DNA of 64,000 nucleotides from Kushneria avicenniae (GTDB lineage Bacteria > Pseudomonadota > Gammaproteobacteria > Pseudomonadales > Halomonadaceae): contig NZ_FOLY01000005.1 in NCBI RefSeq assembly GCF_900112585.1, forward strand, positions 62,001 to 126,000. The letters run 5' to 3'. Both the position numbers and the translations under genes were made by a program. The notes beneath the pieces were generated by a model. That model was given only the letters and a program-made list of their open reading frames with translations, searched no databases and was not told the DNA's origin. Below, in pieces: positions 26,459 through 37,219 of this stretch. The stretch's first letter is position 1. Each line of letters starts with the position of its first letter.

Positions 26459-27385
26459 TCATGCCTCGCCTTCCTCCATGGCGGCCAGCCGTGCCCCGGA
26501 CAGATGCGGCAACAGGCAGCGGATAAAGTCCCGCTGGATCGCAGAGGCCAGCGTGCGGCGATGAAAGTGCACCAGGGTGGTCAACTGCCCGAGACAGGGC
26601 AGGGGCGTCATCCGGAGATCCTTGTCCCTTTGCGGTTCCAGCGCCATGGCATTGATGATGCCGCTCCCCATGTTCATGCGAACGCAGCTTTTGATCACAT
26701 CAGCATCCATGAGACTGGCGCGAACATCGGGCGTCATCATGTGGGTTCTGGCCAGTGCTTCCAGACGCTGGCGGATGGTGAAGTCGGACGTGTAGGTGAT
26801 CAGCGAGCGGCTGAGAAGGTTGGCCGGGGACACGCGCTGCGGCGGTTGCGTGGTGGCGCTTGTCTCGGGCTCTATCAGGACAATATCGGCGATGTGGCAG
26901 GCTTGAGTCATGAACGCCGAGTTGATCTGCATGGGCTCGGTGCTGATCACGACATCGACATCTCCCTCGACCAGCTGCGCCTGAAGCTGCCGCGGAGGAC
27001 CCTGGGTGATATGCAGGGCGACGTCGGGGCGCTGGCGGCGAAAGGCGCCGAGAATATCAGGGAGAAAATAACAGGCCAGCGTGTGCGATGTGGCGACCGA
27101 CAGGCACCGTTGATCGGCATCCAGTGTCTGCCGGGCGCTGTCACGAATGCCTTCGATGTCCCCGAGAATGTCGCGCGCCCGTCGCATGACCGCTTCGCCC
27201 CCCGGCGTCAGGCCGGAGAAATGACGGCCACAGCGGGAAAACAGGGGGATGCCCAGCTCCTGCTCCAGCAGCATGATCTGACGCGACACGTTGGGCTGAG
27301 AGGTGTGAAGCCTGAGTGCGGCCCTTGAGGCATTGTTGCGACAATCCGCTACCTCACACAGATACTTGAGTTGCAGGAGTTTCAT
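26459..27385 (-). CDS. CysB-like LysR-family regulator (second copy)
   Basis: 308 residues. The HTH includes ASRAALRLHTSQPNVSRQI; the effector domain has SVATSHTLACYFLPDI and ASLMDADVIKSCVRMNMGSGI, parallel to the CysB-like features of the regulator at 24523, from which it is strongly diverged. The ATG at 27385 follows AGGGGC. It lies just downstream of the ssu operon on the same strand, 100 bases from ssuA, and is a candidate operon-specific regulator for sulfonate use. Confidence 0.88.
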   Translation of the reverse strand: MKLLQLKYLCEVADCRNNASRAALRLHTSQPNVSRQIMLLEQELGIPLFSRCGRHFSGLTPGGEAVMRRARDILGDIEGIRDSARQTLDADQRCLSVATSHTLACYFLPDILGAFRRQRPDVALHITQGPPRQLQAQLVEGDVDVVISTEPMQINSAFMTQACHIADIVLIEPETSATTQPPQRVSPANLLSRSLITYTSDFTIRQRLEALARTHMMTPDVRASLMDADVIKSCVRMNMGSGIINAMALEPQRDKDLRMTPLPCLGQLTTLVHFHRRTLASAIQRDFIRCLLPHLSGARLAAMEEGEA

Positions 27386-27445
27386 GGCTGCCCCTGTGCC
27401 GTCTGCAATATCCGGGCAGGTAGACACCCGCCCGTCATCATCATC

Positions 27446-27463
27446 GGGGGCCTGAAGGCCCCC
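27446..27463 (-). terminator. Hairpin downstream of ssuA
   Basis: GGGGGCC (27446-27452) and GGCCCCC (27457-27463) form a perfect seven-pair stem with a TGAA tetraloop, 22 bases after the ssuA stop. There is no T-run, so termination may be partial or rho-assisted, letting some transcripts enter the LysR gene. Confidence 0.45.
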
Positions 27464-27484
27464 GGCGCCCGCGAGGGTTCATCA

Positions 27485-28456
27485 TCACGGCTGGTCGTCG
27501 TCCGACCAGCGGGCCTCGCTGACATCGACCGACACCGGAATCAGCCCCACCCTTTTGAAGGTATCGGCCAGCGTCTGCTGTCCATCAAGGATATCGGGCT
27601 GCATGCGCTCGATGCCGAAGGGCATGCGGGCGATGGCGTGCTGCCAGATCCCGACATCCAGCCCGCTGGAGTCGGCCAGGCTTGCGGCCGCGTCGTCAGG
27701 GTGCTCATTGGCCCACTGGCTCAGCGTCCTGAGCGTCTCGATGACCAGATGAGCCGTTTGCGGATGCGCTTCTGCAAAATTGCGGCTGGCGAGGAAGAAG
27801 GTGTAATGCGGCACCAGGTTGGTGGCATCAGCCAGCCTGCGCGCATGCCCCCGCAGTTCGACCTCGGCGTAGTAGGGGTCCCAGATCACCCACGCATCGA
27901 CACTGCCCTGCTGAAAGGCCGCGCGCGCATCGCCGGGCTTGAGATAGACCGGCTTGATATCGCTGTAGGAGAGCCCTTCACGCTCCAGGGCCCTGATCAG
28001 CAGATAGTTGACATCAGAGCCCTTGTTAAGCGCCACCCGCTTGCCCTTGAGATCACTGACCGATCGGATGTCGGAGGACTCGGGCACCACGATCGCCTCG
28101 GTTTTCGGATTGGGCACGCCATGGGCCAGATAGACCAGATCGGCCCGAGCGGCCTGGGCGAAAATGGGCGGGGCATCGCCCGTGGCCGCCAGATCAATGC
28201 TGCCCACATTGAGGGCCTCGAGCATCTGCGGCCCCGCGGTAAATTCGATCCAGCGCGGCTTGATGCCCTGCTTTTCAAGGGCCTCATCCAGAGTCCCCCG
28301 GCTTTTCAACAGCGACAGGATATTGGCCTTCTGGTAACCGATGGTCAGCGTTTCGGGAGGTTTTTCAGCGGCCTGGGCGGCTGTCAGCGACGCCGTGGCC
28401 ATCAAAACGGCCACCGCGTATTTCAAAAGTGACGTTATCGTGCGTGTCCTGATCAT
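27485..28456 (-). CDS. ssuA: Aliphatic sulfonate-binding protein SsuA
   Basis: 323 residues with a Sec signal peptide (cleavage near AAQAAE, about residue 30). [30 protein letters not shown] and a [12 protein letters not shown] segment are standard SsuA features. It delivers alkanesulfonates to the SsuBC transporter. The start overlaps the ssuD stop by four bases (ATGA), so it is coupled to the monooxygenase that uses its ligand. Last gene of the ssu operon. Confidence 0.93.
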   Translation of the reverse strand: MIRTRTITSLLKYAVAVLMATASLTAAQAAEKPPETLTIGYQKANILSLLKSRGTLDEALEKQGIKPRWIEFTAGPQMLEALNVGSIDLAATGDAPPIFAQAARADLVYLAHGVPNPKTEAIVVPESSDIRSVSDLKGKRVALNKGSDVNYLLIRALEREGLSYSDIKPVYLKPGDARAAFQQGSVDAWVIWDPYYAEVELRGHARRLADATNLVPHYTFFLASRNFAEAHPQTAHLVIETLRTLSQWANEHPDDAAASLADSSGLDVGIWQHAIARMPFGIERMQPDILDGQQTLADTFKRVGLIPVSVDVSEARWSDDDQP

Positions 28457-29646
28457 CGTGAGGGCCGCTCATGATTGGCAATGGTTTCCCCAAAAGGACC
28501 GGTATTGACGCTGGTCGGGGCGTCGGGCACCTCGTGATCCAGCGGCAGGTGCGGCAGCACCAGCTCGCCGAAGCGCCAGGCCTCTTCCAGATGCGGATAG
28601 CCCGAGAAGATGAAGGTATCGATACCGATGGCCATGTACTCGCGGATGCGTTCGATGATGGTGGCCGGGCTGCCCACCAGGGCCGTGCCGGCACCGCCCC
28701 GCACCAGACCGACACCGGCCCAGAGGTTGGGGCTGATCTCGAGCTTGTCGCGCTGCCCGTTGTGCAGATCGCGCATGCGCGACTGACCGACGGAGTCCAT
28801 GCGTGAAAAGACCTTTTGCGCCGCGGCAATGGTCTCGTCATCCAGATGCTCGATCAGCTTGTCGGCGGCGGCCCAGGCCTGTTCATCGGTTTCGCGTACG
28901 ATGACGTGCAAACGGATGCCGAAGGTCACTTCCCGCCCGGCCTTTTGTGCGGCCTCGCGAACGGTGGCCACCTTTTCGGCCACCTGGGCCGGCGGCTCGC
29001 CCCAGGTCAGATATTTGTCGATGGTGGTCGCTGCGACCTCAATGGCCGAGGCAGAGGAGCCGCCGAAATAGAGCGGCGGATGAGGCGTCTGTGCCGGTGG
29101 GAACAGCAGCTTGCCGTCCTCGATGTTCAGATGCTTGCCGTGGTGGTTGACGGTCTCGCCGCGCAGCAGGCCCTGATAGACGTCCAGAAACTCGCGGGTC
29201 ACCTCATAGCGCTCGTCGTGATCGAGAAAGACGCCGTCTCCCCGGTTTTCCACCGGATCGCCGCCGGTGACCACGTTGATCAGAAGGCGCCCCTGCGAGA
29301 TGCGATCCAGCGTCGAGGTCATGCGCGCGGCGACGGAGGGCGACTGAAGGCCCGGGCGTACCGCGACCAGAAAGCGCAGGCGCTGCGTCAGCGGCGCCAG
29401 CGCCGAGGCGACGACCCAGGAATCCTCGCAGCTGCGTCCGGTCGGCAACAGCACCCCGTAATAGCCGAGCTGATCGACGCTCTGGGCAATCTGCTTGAGA
29501 TAGTGAATATCGACATGGCGCCCGCCCTTTGTGGTCCCCAGGTAATGGCCATCGCCATGGGTGGGCAGAAACCACAGGATTCTGGCTTTCTCGGCACACT
29601 GATGATCGGTTCGGGAAATGGGACGTTCGGTCGTGGATTGTGTCAT
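28453..29646 (-). CDS. ssuD: FMNH2-dependent alkanesulfonate monooxygenase SsuD
   Basis: 397 residues of the bacterial luciferase-like superfamily; E. coli SsuD has 381. [15 protein letters not shown] at the start, the [16 protein letters not shown] segment and [10 protein letters not shown] are typical SsuD sequences. It releases sulfite from alkanesulfonates with O2 and reduced flavin. The ATG at 29646 follows AAAGGACAC. No ssuE flavin reductase is in the island, so reduced FMN must come from another gene (the ArsH-type protein at 20892 is unlikely but not excluded). Confidence 0.94.
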   Translation of the reverse strand: MTQSTTERPISRTDHQCAEKARILWFLPTHGDGHYLGTTKGGRHVDIHYLKQIAQSVDQLGYYGVLLPTGRSCEDSWVVASALAPLTQRLRFLVAVRPGLQSPSVAARMTSTLDRISQGRLLINVVTGGDPVENRGDGVFLDHDERYEVTREFLDVYQGLLRGETVNHHGKHLNIEDGKLLFPPAQTPHPPLYFGGSSASAIEVAATTIDKYLTWGEPPAQVAEKVATVREAAQKAGREVTFGIRLHVIVRETDEQAWAAADKLIEHLDDETIAAAQKVFSRMDSVGQSRMRDLHNGQRDKLEISPNLWAGVGLVRGGAGTALVGSPATIIERIREYMAIGIDTFIFSGYPHLEEAWRFGELVLPHLPLDHEVPDAPTSVNTGPFGETIANHERPSR

Positions 29647-29752
29647 GTCTGTGTCCTTTGGCGGTTTTCTGAAAAAACGGGTCTCTGGGAACGGGAATCT
29701 GGAAAAAGAAGGGCGTCGGGCCGTCTGCCCTGATGCCATGCATGGCGTCGTC

Positions 29753-30784
29753 TCAGGGGTCGGGCTGCCAGAGATTGACCTTTTGGGTATCGACCCGCTG
29801 CGGCAGGATGCCGGCATCCAAAAAGGTATCCGCGATGCGCTGCTGTTCCTCCAGTCCTTCGCGTTCGACCGGCTGAATCCGATAGCTGCGATGGCTGTTG
29901 GCCTGCTTGACGACCTCTTCCGGCAGGTTGCCCCAGAGCGGGCTGAGCAGGGCGGCGCTCTGATCAGGATGCTGGCGAACCTCTTCCCCGGCGGCCTCGA
30001 GCGCGTGATAGATCGTGTTCAACACCTGCGGGTGCTGGCGGGCAAAGGTGCTGGCCGCCAGGTAGTAGCGGGTATAGCTGGCCAGCCCATCGCGGCCATC
30101 GGTCAGGGTGCGTGTGTCGCTCTGGGCGCGCGTGGTGGACAAAAACGGCTCCCAGGCGATCCAGCCATCCACGCTGCCCTGTGTGAAGGCCGCCCGGGCA
30201 TCGGAGGGGGGAAGATAGGCAATGCTGATATCCCGTGGCGCGAGGCCGGCGTGTTTCAAAATGGCCAACAGCAGGTAGTGATTGCCGGCGCCACGGGTGA
30301 CGGCGATGCGTTTGCCGCGCAGATCCTCCAAATCATGAATATCGCTGTCGGCCGGCACCAGCAGGGCCTGCCCGGCAGGCGACGGGGCCTCCTGCGCATA
30401 GAAGGTCAGATCGGCGCCCGCGGCCTGGGCGAAAATGGGCACCGTGTCGGCGACGTCTGCACTGACGTCGATGTTGCCAATATTGAGCGCCTCCAGCATG
30501 GGCAGGCCGCTGGCAAACTCGTGCCAGCGCACCCGCACTCTCTGTTCGGCCAGAGCGTTCTCCAGAGTATGGTCGTGGCGCAAAAGGCTCATAAGGGTTG
30601 AGGAGCGCTGGAACCCGATGCGCACCGTGGTGGCATCCTCCGGCAGCGCCTGATCGCCGGAGGGCGCTGCCGCAGTGGTCAGCGGGGTCAGCGCCAGCAG
30701 GCTGATCAGCGCGCCTGCCAGCAGTCGCGAAGCCGGGCGCGGCAGGATACTTCGGGCGCATGCCCGGGCGTCAGCAACGTTCAT
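29753..30784 (-). CDS. SsuA-like substrate-binding protein (second)
   Basis: 343 residues with a signal segment (about 18-42). [38 protein letters not shown] and [11 protein letters not shown] correspond to the SsuA/TauA family. It lies between ssuF and ssuD in the same operon, with 68- and 106-base gaps. It should bind an organosulfur compound and feed the same SsuBC pair. AGGAG precedes it; GTG at 30787 directly before the ATG is an alternative start. Confidence 0.88.
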   Translation of the reverse strand: MNVADARACARSILPRPASRLLAGALISLLALTPLTTAAAPSGDQALPEDATTVRIGFQRSSTLMSLLRHDHTLENALAEQRVRVRWHEFASGLPMLEALNIGNIDVSADVADTVPIFAQAAGADLTFYAQEAPSPAGQALLVPADSDIHDLEDLRGKRIAVTRGAGNHYLLLAILKHAGLAPRDISIAYLPPSDARAAFTQGSVDGWIAWEPFLSTTRAQSDTRTLTDGRDGLASYTRYYLAASTFARQHPQVLNTIYHALEAAGEEVRQHPDQSAALLSPLWGNLPEEVVKQANSHRSYRIQPVEREGLEEQQRIADTFLDAGILPQRVDTQKVNLWQPDP

Positions 30785-30852
30785 CACCCATTCTCCTGTT
30801 CGTTTTGGAGCCCCTGGGGGGCAGATATCAGAAAAAAACGGTCAGTGGGTCG

Positions 30853-31071
30853 CTACTCCAGCGCAGCGATCGAGACCTCGGTGGATTTGACAAAGGCAAT
30901 CACCGGCGAGCCGATTTTGAGCTCGAGCTCCTTGACCGATCGGGTCGTGATCACCGAGGTCACCTGACCGGCGGCCGTTCTGACATCGATCTCGGACAGG
31001 ACCGGGCCTTCCAGGATGTCGGTAATGACCCCTTCAAACTGGTTGCGGACATTGATGGATTTGATGGACAT
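30853..31071 (-). CDS. ssuF: Molybdopterin-binding-like TOBE protein SsuF
   Basis: 72 residues, a single Mop/TOBE domain: SINVRNQFEGVITDILEGPVL and VTSVITTRSVKELELKIGSPV are typical. Such proteins bind molybdate or similar oxyanions. In pseudomonads a protein of this type (SsuF) belongs to the ssu operon and is needed for sulfonate use, with an unexplained role. Lies between ssuB and the second binding protein, consistent with that arrangement. Confidence 0.88.
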   Translation of the reverse strand: MSIKSINVRNQFEGVITDILEGPVLSEIDVRTAAGQVTSVITTRSVKELELKIGSPVIAFVKSTEVSIAALE

Positions 31072-31119
31072 GTCGTTCTCCCTGAAAAGGCAGTGGGGTG
31101 GCAGGTGTCGCCACGGGTA

Positions 31120-31991
<872 letters not shown>

Positions 31992-31995
<4 letters not shown>

Positions 31996-32780
31996 GCAGC
32001 AGCTCCTGTGGCATAGGCGGGGTTCCAGCGCAGCCAGCGCCTTTCGAGATAACGGGCGGCCTCATCGGCCAGCTTGCCCAGCGCGGCATAGAGCAGAATG
32101 GACAGCACGACCACGTCGGTTTGCAGAAACTCGCGCGCGTTCATGGCCAGATAGCCGATGCCTTCGCTGGCGGAGATGGTTTCCGAGACGATCAGCGTCA
32201 GCCACATCAGGCCCAGCGAATAGCGCACACCGACCAGAATCGAGGGCATCGCGCCGGGCAGGATCACGTGAATGAACAGCGGCCAGCCGGTCAGCCCGTA
32301 GCTGCGCGCCATCTCCATGAGATTGCGGTCAATGCTGCGAATGCCGTGGAAGGTATTGAGATAGATGGGAAAGGCCGTGCCCAGGACCACCAGAAAGATC
32401 TTGGCGGTCTCGTCGATGCCGAACCAGAGAATGACCAGTGGGATCAGGGCCAGGTGCGGGATGTTGCGCACCATCTGAACCGTGGAATCCAGCAGATACT
32501 CGCCCCAGCGGGAGAGCCCACTGATCATGCCCAGTGCCAGGCCGATACCGCCACCGATGGCAAAGCCGATGATCGCGCGCCGGAAGCTGACGCCGAGGTG
32601 ATAAAAGAGTTCACCACTGCTGCCCAGACGCCACCCGGCCTCGATTACGGCGGCCGGGGCCGGCATGACGCGACTGGACAGCCAGCCGGTGCTGACCGAC
32701 ACCTGCCAGAGCACCACAATAAGAAGCGGCAGCAACCATGGTAGAAAGCGCCTTGCGGCCTGCGCGCGCCAGTGCGTCAT
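31992..32780 (-). CDS. ssuC: Sulfonate ABC transporter permease SsuC
   Basis: 262 residues with about six helices. The EAA loop appears as [28 protein letters not shown] (position about 155-182). First gene of the operon ssuC-ssuB-ssuF-SBP-ssuD-ssuA. The start at 32780 follows GGGAG; an upstream ATG at 32801 has no site. Upstream lies a palindrome with the ATAACG core. Confidence 0.93.
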
Positions 32781-32850
32781 GTCCCGTTCTCCCTGCATCA
32801 CGGTGTGAGTACGTATTTATGCGAAAAGTGCATATGAATCAGTTTTGATA

Positions 32851-32864
32851 TGTCGATAACGACA
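32851..32864. promoter_or_regulatory. Palindrome upstream of ssuC
   Basis: TGTCG-ATAA-CGACA is a perfect 5-4-5 dyad, 71 bases upstream of the ssuC start. It contains ATAACG, the core also found in the repeats at 24430-24512 and 36993-37039. Candidate site for a CysB-like regulator. Confidence 0.5.
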
Positions 32865-32941
32865 ATAACCGGCGGGAGGCGGCCGGTTAAAATGGTTAAA
32901 ACCGCAATGCTTATGAGGGGCGGGATAATAAGAAATTGAAC

Positions 32942-32973
32942 AAAACAGAAAAGGGCGCCGCGGAGGGGCGCCC
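32942..32973 (-). terminator. Terminator of the aldolase/LLM operon
   Basis: Read on the minus strand, GGGCGCC and GGCGCCC form a seven-pair G/C stem (32953-32973) followed by a T-rich tract (32942-32952). It lies 29 bases after the stop of the class II aldolase gene. Confidence 0.82.
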
Positions 32974-33001
32974 ATGGCTGACCATCGGACAAGGGCCGGT
33001 C

Positions 33002-33874
33002 TTAATCACTGAAGTCGGGCGCTTCGCGCAGGACCCGATCAAACAGCGGTAAAAAGCTGGCCCAGTTGCCAAACTCGGAGCCCATCTGAGCGGCCGTATG
33101 GCGTGCGACCTCATGGCGGATCAATTGCGGAGTGCCGGCGGCCTCGGCGGCCAGCTGGGTGCCGGCGGCGTTTTCCATGGCGATATAGCGCCAGGCGGCG
33201 GCCTCGATGGTGGCACCGACCGTCAGGAAACCGTGGTTTTCAAGAATGACGGCCTTGTGTGGCCCAAGGGTTTCGGCAATGCGCTCCCCTTCGCTGGTGT
33301 CATTGACGACGCCGGTGAAGTCATCAAACAGAGCATGATCTTCGTAGAACATGCAGGCGTCCTGCGAGATCGGGTCCAGCAGACGCCCGAGCGTCGACCA
33401 GCTCTTGCCATGGATGGCATGGGTATGGGCCGCGGCCATGATATCCGGTCTGGCCCTGTGCAGTTCGCCATGAATGGCGAAGGCAGCCCGATTGAGCAGC
33501 CCTTCACCCTCAACAATCTCGCCGTGATGGTTGACCAGGATCAGGTCGCTGGCGCGGATATGGCCGAAATAGACCCCATGCGGGTTGACCCAGAAGTGAT
33601 CCGTCCATTGAGGGTCGCGGGCAGTAATATGGCCGGCGCCGCCCAGGTCGAATCCGTGCCAGGCGAATACCCGAAATGCCGCGGCCAGACGCTCCTTGCG
33701 ATGGGCGCGCTCCTTTCTGATATCGGCGTGTGCCACCGGCAGCTGGCGGCGCAGGCCGCTCCCCTCGCGCGGATAGCTGTAGACGACCGGGCGTGGCAAA
33801 ACCTCCGCAGCGGCGCGATGGGAACGGCTTGCCCAAGAACTGTTGATCGAGGGGCGTGCGTGAGAAGTCGTCAT
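33002..33874 (-). CDS. Class II aldolase/adducin-family protein
   Basis: 290 residues. HITARDP, HTHAIHG and ENHGFLTVG carry the metal-binding histidines of class II aldolases (L-fuculose-phosphate aldolase type). The family includes aldolases, epimerases and decarboxylases acting on phosphorylated or free hydroxy-acids. The gene starts one base after the stop of a sulfonate-type binding protein, in an operon with a flavin monooxygenase, so it may handle the carbon product of a desulfonation; this is inference. GGGAG precedes the ATG. Confidence 0.85.
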   Translation of the reverse strand: MTTSHARPSINSSWASRSHRAAAEVLPRPVVYSYPREGSGLRRQLPVAHADIRKERAHRKERLAAAFRVFAWHGFDLGGAGHITARDPQWTDHFWVNPHGVYFGHIRASDLILVNHHGEIVEGEGLLNRAAFAIHGELHRARPDIMAAAHTHAIHGKSWSTLGRLLDPISQDACMFYEDHALFDDFTGVVNDTSEGERIAETLGPHKAVILENHGFLTVGATIEAAAWRYIAMENAAGTQLAAEAAGTPQLIRHEVARHTAAQMGSEFGNWASFLPLFDRVLREAPDFSD

Positions 33875-33875
33875 G

Positions 33876-34868
33876 TCATGGCTCCCTTGAGGGTGATTGA
33901 GTGGTCTGGTTCAACGTGAAGCCGCGATCGAAGGTCGGGCCGACATCGAGGGCTTCGGGGATCAGCCCCACATCGTGATAGAAATCCGCCGTGGCCTGCT
34001 GCTGGGCCACCACCTGGTCATCGATGGGCGTCCAGTGCAGCTGGCGGCGGGCATACTGCTTGCGGGCCACCTCCACCGGGAAACCGATAATGTCGGCCAG
34101 CTTGTGGGCGTACTCGTCGAGATGGGTATAGGACCACTGCTGGGCCTTTTGCAGACGCTTCAGATAATCCTGCAGGGCAGCGCGCTGATCGGGATCTTCC
34201 AGCGCCCGGTCGGTGGCGACCACAAAGCTGTTGCCGGCGATCAGGCCGCGGCCGTTGGCCACGACCCGGGCGTGCTGGGTGATTTCGGCCAGCGAGGTGT
34301 AGGGCTCCCAGGTCGCCCAGGCATCCACCGAGCCCGTCTGCAGCGCGATGCGGGCATCCACCGGCCCCATGAAGCGAAAGCGGACATCATCGGGACCCAG
34401 CCCGTGCTCGGCCAGCGCGCGCAGCGCGATATAGTGGCCGATGGAACCGCGTCCGGTGGCGATCTGCTTGCCCTTGAGGTCCTCGATATCATGGGCGGGC
34501 GAGTCCGGCCCCACGATGACGGCAGTGCCGTAGGGATCGGACTGATCCGCCGCAATGGCCTTGATGTCGGCTCGGGCGGCCAGAGCAAAGACCAGAGGGG
34601 CATCGCCGATGATGCCGGCATCCACGGCACCGGCGTTGAGGGCCTCGGCCAACGGGGCAGCGGCGGGGAATTCCGACCACTCGATGCGGTAGTCGATGCC
34701 CTCCAGCGCCTTGGCGGCTTCCAGTTGCGCGCGCATGTTGCCCTTCTGATCAGCGATGCGCAGCGTGGTCTCGGCATGGGCCTGAGTGCCCAGCAGGGCG
34801 CCGGTCAGGGCGCCGGTCAGGGTCAGGGCGACCAGTGCGTTGACTGCGTGAGATTTTAATCCCTTCAT
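33876..34868 (-). CDS. SsuA-like substrate-binding protein (third)
   Basis: 330 residues; signal peptide of about 32 residues ending AHAE. TTLRIADQKGNMRAQLEAA, IIGDAPLVFALAARAD and SVDAWATWEPYTS follow the SsuA/TauA pattern. The gene overlaps the fourth binding protein upstream by four bases and is one base from the aldolase gene. No permease or ATPase is encoded in this operon. Confidence 0.88.
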   Translation of the reverse strand: MKGLKSHAVNALVALTLTGALTGALLGTQAHAETTLRIADQKGNMRAQLEAAKALEGIDYRIEWSEFPAAAPLAEALNAGAVDAGIIGDAPLVFALAARADIKAIAADQSDPYGTAVIVGPDSPAHDIEDLKGKQIATGRGSIGHYIALRALAEHGLGPDDVRFRFMGPVDARIALQTGSVDAWATWEPYTSLAEITQHARVVANGRGLIAGNSFVVATDRALEDPDQRAALQDYLKRLQKAQQWSYTHLDEYAHKLADIIGFPVEVARKQYARRQLHWTPIDDQVVAQQQATADFYHDVGLIPEALDVGPTFDRGFTLNQTTQSPSREP

Positions 34869-35863
34869 GAGGCACCTGCCGGCTGTGGTGTGAGAGAAGC
34901 CGCGTCGTGTTCGGCCGCGTCGGGTAACAGGCGCTGTGCGTCGACCGGACGCGGTAGAATGTCCAGCGCGCTGAACAGATCCGAAATCTGTTGTAGCTGC
35001 TCAATATCGCCTGGCTCGACAGGCCGCATGCCGTGTGAGCTGCGTGCCGCAATCCACCGGGCGTCTTCCTCGCTCAGCCCCGTCAGTCTTGCGTAGACTT
35101 TCGCGTACTCCTCGGGGTGAGCAAGCGCCCAGGCGCGGGCCTTGATGAAGCGCTGAGTGACATCCCGAATGGCGGCCTGCTTGTCAGGATCTTCCATGGC
35201 GGATCGGGTGGCCGTGACAAACGAGAGGGTATGACGCAGCCCCTTGCTGTCGCGGAGTACGCGTCCGCCATGGCGCTCGGCCATGCCCAGGTAAGGATCA
35301 AAGGTGGCCCACGCCTCGATCTGCCCGGCGTTGAAGGCCGCGCTGGCATCGGTAGGCAGCACGAATTTGACGTTCACCTGATCGATGGGCACACCGGCTT
35401 CCTCGAGTGCGGCATACAGCAGATGCTGGGAGATGCTGCCGCGAGCGGAAGAGACCACGACGGTTTTGCCGGCCAGATCCGAGACCGAATGAATATCGGC
35501 GTCCTGCTGAACGACCAGTGCATTGGCACCGTCATCCCCCTCGTTGGTGGCCATCAGTTCGAGATCGACCCCGCCCGAGGCGGCCATCAGCACGGGCAGG
35601 TCACCGGCGTAGGCCGTGTCCACGGCGCCTGCCCGCTGCGCTTCAAAAAGCGGGGCAGCGTCCTGGAAGTTGGCCCAGCGGTAGTCATAGGGGGCATCAT
35701 CCAGCACGTGCGAGGCCTCCGCCAGCGATCGCAGCTGGCGCGTCTGATCCCCCAGCACCAGAGACACGTCGGACAGGTCCCGGGCGCTGGCGTGGCCGGC
35801 CTCCAGGCCGACCAGAAGGGCCGCGCACAGTGCCGGCCATACAGGAATGGGTAACGAGGGCAT
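34865..35863 (-). CDS. SsuA-like substrate-binding protein (fourth)
   Basis: 332 residues with a short signal peptide (about 27 residues, to ASAR). It shows the same fold landmarks (YAGDLPVLMAAS, VVVSSARGSISQHLL, IEAWATFDPYLG) but is diverged from the third copy, so the two probably bind different ligands. Translation is coupled to its neighbour through an ATGA overlap. Confidence 0.86.
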   Translation of the reverse strand: MPSLPIPVWPALCAALLVGLEAGHASARDLSDVSLVLGDQTRQLRSLAEASHVLDDAPYDYRWANFQDAAPLFEAQRAGAVDTAYAGDLPVLMAASGGVDLELMATNEGDDGANALVVQQDADIHSVSDLAGKTVVVSSARGSISQHLLYAALEEAGVPIDQVNVKFVLPTDASAAFNAGQIEAWATFDPYLGMAERHGGRVLRDSKGLRHTLSFVTATRSAMEDPDKQAAIRDVTQRFIKARAWALAHPEEYAKVYARLTGLSEEDARWIAARSSHGMRPVEPGDIEQLQQISDLFSALDILPRPVDAQRLLPDAAEHDAASLTPQPAGAS

Positions 35864-35889
35864 GAGGTTCTCTAAGACAGTGGGACGGT

Positions 35890-36972
35890 TCAGGCGATGG
35901 CGGCGTCGAGGTGATGGCGTTCTTCAACGCGTCGGCGCACCAGCGGAATCAGTTCGCGACCGTAGTCGATGGCGTCTTCCAGCGGATCAAAGCCCCGAAT
36001 GAGAAAGGTCTCGACGCCCAGTTCGTGATAGGCCAGAAGGGCGTCACTGACCTGTTCCGGGGTGCCCACCAGGGCCGTGGAGTTGTGGCCGCCGCCGACC
36101 AGGGCCGCAATGCCGGTCCACAGGCACTGATCGACCCGGTCTCCCTGAGCAACGGTGTCTCTCAGGCGCTGGGCGCCCACGCTGCCCGGCTTGCCGGGAT
36201 GCACCTGGCCCGACGCCTCGAGACGGGCGCGCGCCTGCTCCCGAATGGCTTCGGCGCGCTGCCAGGCCGCCTCTTCGGTCTCTCCCAGAATGGGGCGAAA
36301 GGACATGCTGAAACCGATCTCGCGGCCGTGTTGTGCCGCCTGTTCGCGCACGCGGGCAATGGTGTCGCGGGCCTGGGCCAGGGATTCCCCCCACAGGGCA
36401 TAGACATCGGCATGTCGCCCGGCGACCCGCAGGGCGGCATCAGAGGAGCCCCCGAAGTAAAGCGGCAGGGCCGGGGAGGGGCGAATCTCGGAAAATGCGC
36501 CCGCCACCTGATAATGCTTCCCGGTGTAATCAAAGGGGGCCTCGCTTTGCCAGGTTCGCCTGACGATGTCCAGAAACTCATCGGTACGCGCATAGCGCTG
36601 ATCGTGGTCGAGATGGTCGCCGTCCCGGCGCTGTTCCTGATCGCTGCCGCCGCTGATGACATGAACAGCCAGGCGTCCTTCCAGCAGTCGGTCGAACGAG
36701 GCGAACTTGCGGGCGGCCAGCGTTGGGGAGACAAAGCCCGGGCGATGGGCCAGCAGGATGCCGAGCTTTTGCGTAAAAAATCCTGCCAGGGCGGCCACTG
36801 CAAAACCGTCGGGCTGGTCGGACCACTGCCCGATCAGGACGCGATCAAAGCCGGCCGCTTCATGGGCCTGTGCCATCGCCACGATATGATTTTTGTCAAA
36901 AATATCGGGGCCGGGCGGATGGATTTCAGTGGATTTTCGGTGGCCTATCATGCCAATAAACTGCACGCCCAT
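35890..36972 (-). CDS. SsuD-like LLM-class flavin monooxygenase
   Basis: 360 residues of the luciferase-like family. FIGMIGHRKSTEIHPP at the start, LAVHVISGGSDQEQRRDGD in the middle and LYFGGSSDAALRVAG are shared with SsuD and related C-S-cleaving enzymes. It is too diverged from the SsuD at 28453 to expect the same substrate; sulfone, methanesulfonate or aryl-sulfonate compounds are possibilities. First gene of the operon with two binding proteins and an aldolase-like protein. GGGAG precedes the ATG at 36972. Confidence 0.87.
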   Translation of the reverse strand: MGVQFIGMIGHRKSTEIHPPGPDIFDKNHIVAMAQAHEAAGFDRVLIGQWSDQPDGFAVAALAGFFTQKLGILLAHRPGFVSPTLAARKFASFDRLLEGRLAVHVISGGSDQEQRRDGDHLDHDQRYARTDEFLDIVRRTWQSEAPFDYTGKHYQVAGAFSEIRPSPALPLYFGGSSDAALRVAGRHADVYALWGESLAQARDTIARVREQAAQHGREIGFSMSFRPILGETEEAAWQRAEAIREQARARLEASGQVHPGKPGSVGAQRLRDTVAQGDRVDQCLWTGIAALVGGGHNSTALVGTPEQVSDALLAYHELGVETFLIRGFDPLEDAIDYGRELIPLVRRRVEERHHLDAAIA

Positions 36973-36992
36973 GGTATGTCTCCCTGGTGTCA

Positions 36993-37039
36993 ATAACGTG
37001 GTTTTTGTCGGGTAGCGAAGAAGTTGATGATCACGTTAT
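36993..37039. promoter_or_regulatory. Inverted repeat in the divergent LLM / thiol dioxygenase region
   Basis: ATAACGTG (36993-37000) and CACGTTAT (37032-37039) form a perfect eight-base dyad with 31 bases between. It is 21 to 67 bases upstream of the LLM gene start, where it could control that operon and, more distantly, the divergent dioxygenase gene. Confidence 0.5.
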
Positions 37040-37219
37040 GGAAGCCATTGGCGTGTGAAAAATCATTATTATCGAATAGCAAATAAGGCGCGGATTGCTT
37101 TCCTTTGGAAAGGTCATCAAGGGCGTTTTTTTCGATTTAAAGAATTGCTTATCGAAAATAAATGGTATGGGAATGCCAGGGTGGATATTAGATTTTTGAC
37201 TCCTTTCAAGGAGTTCATC

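Noticed and set aside
27446-27463. Strong rho-independent terminator after ssuA
   Set aside because: The stem is perfect but no T-run follows on the minus strand; kept only as a low-confidence hairpin.
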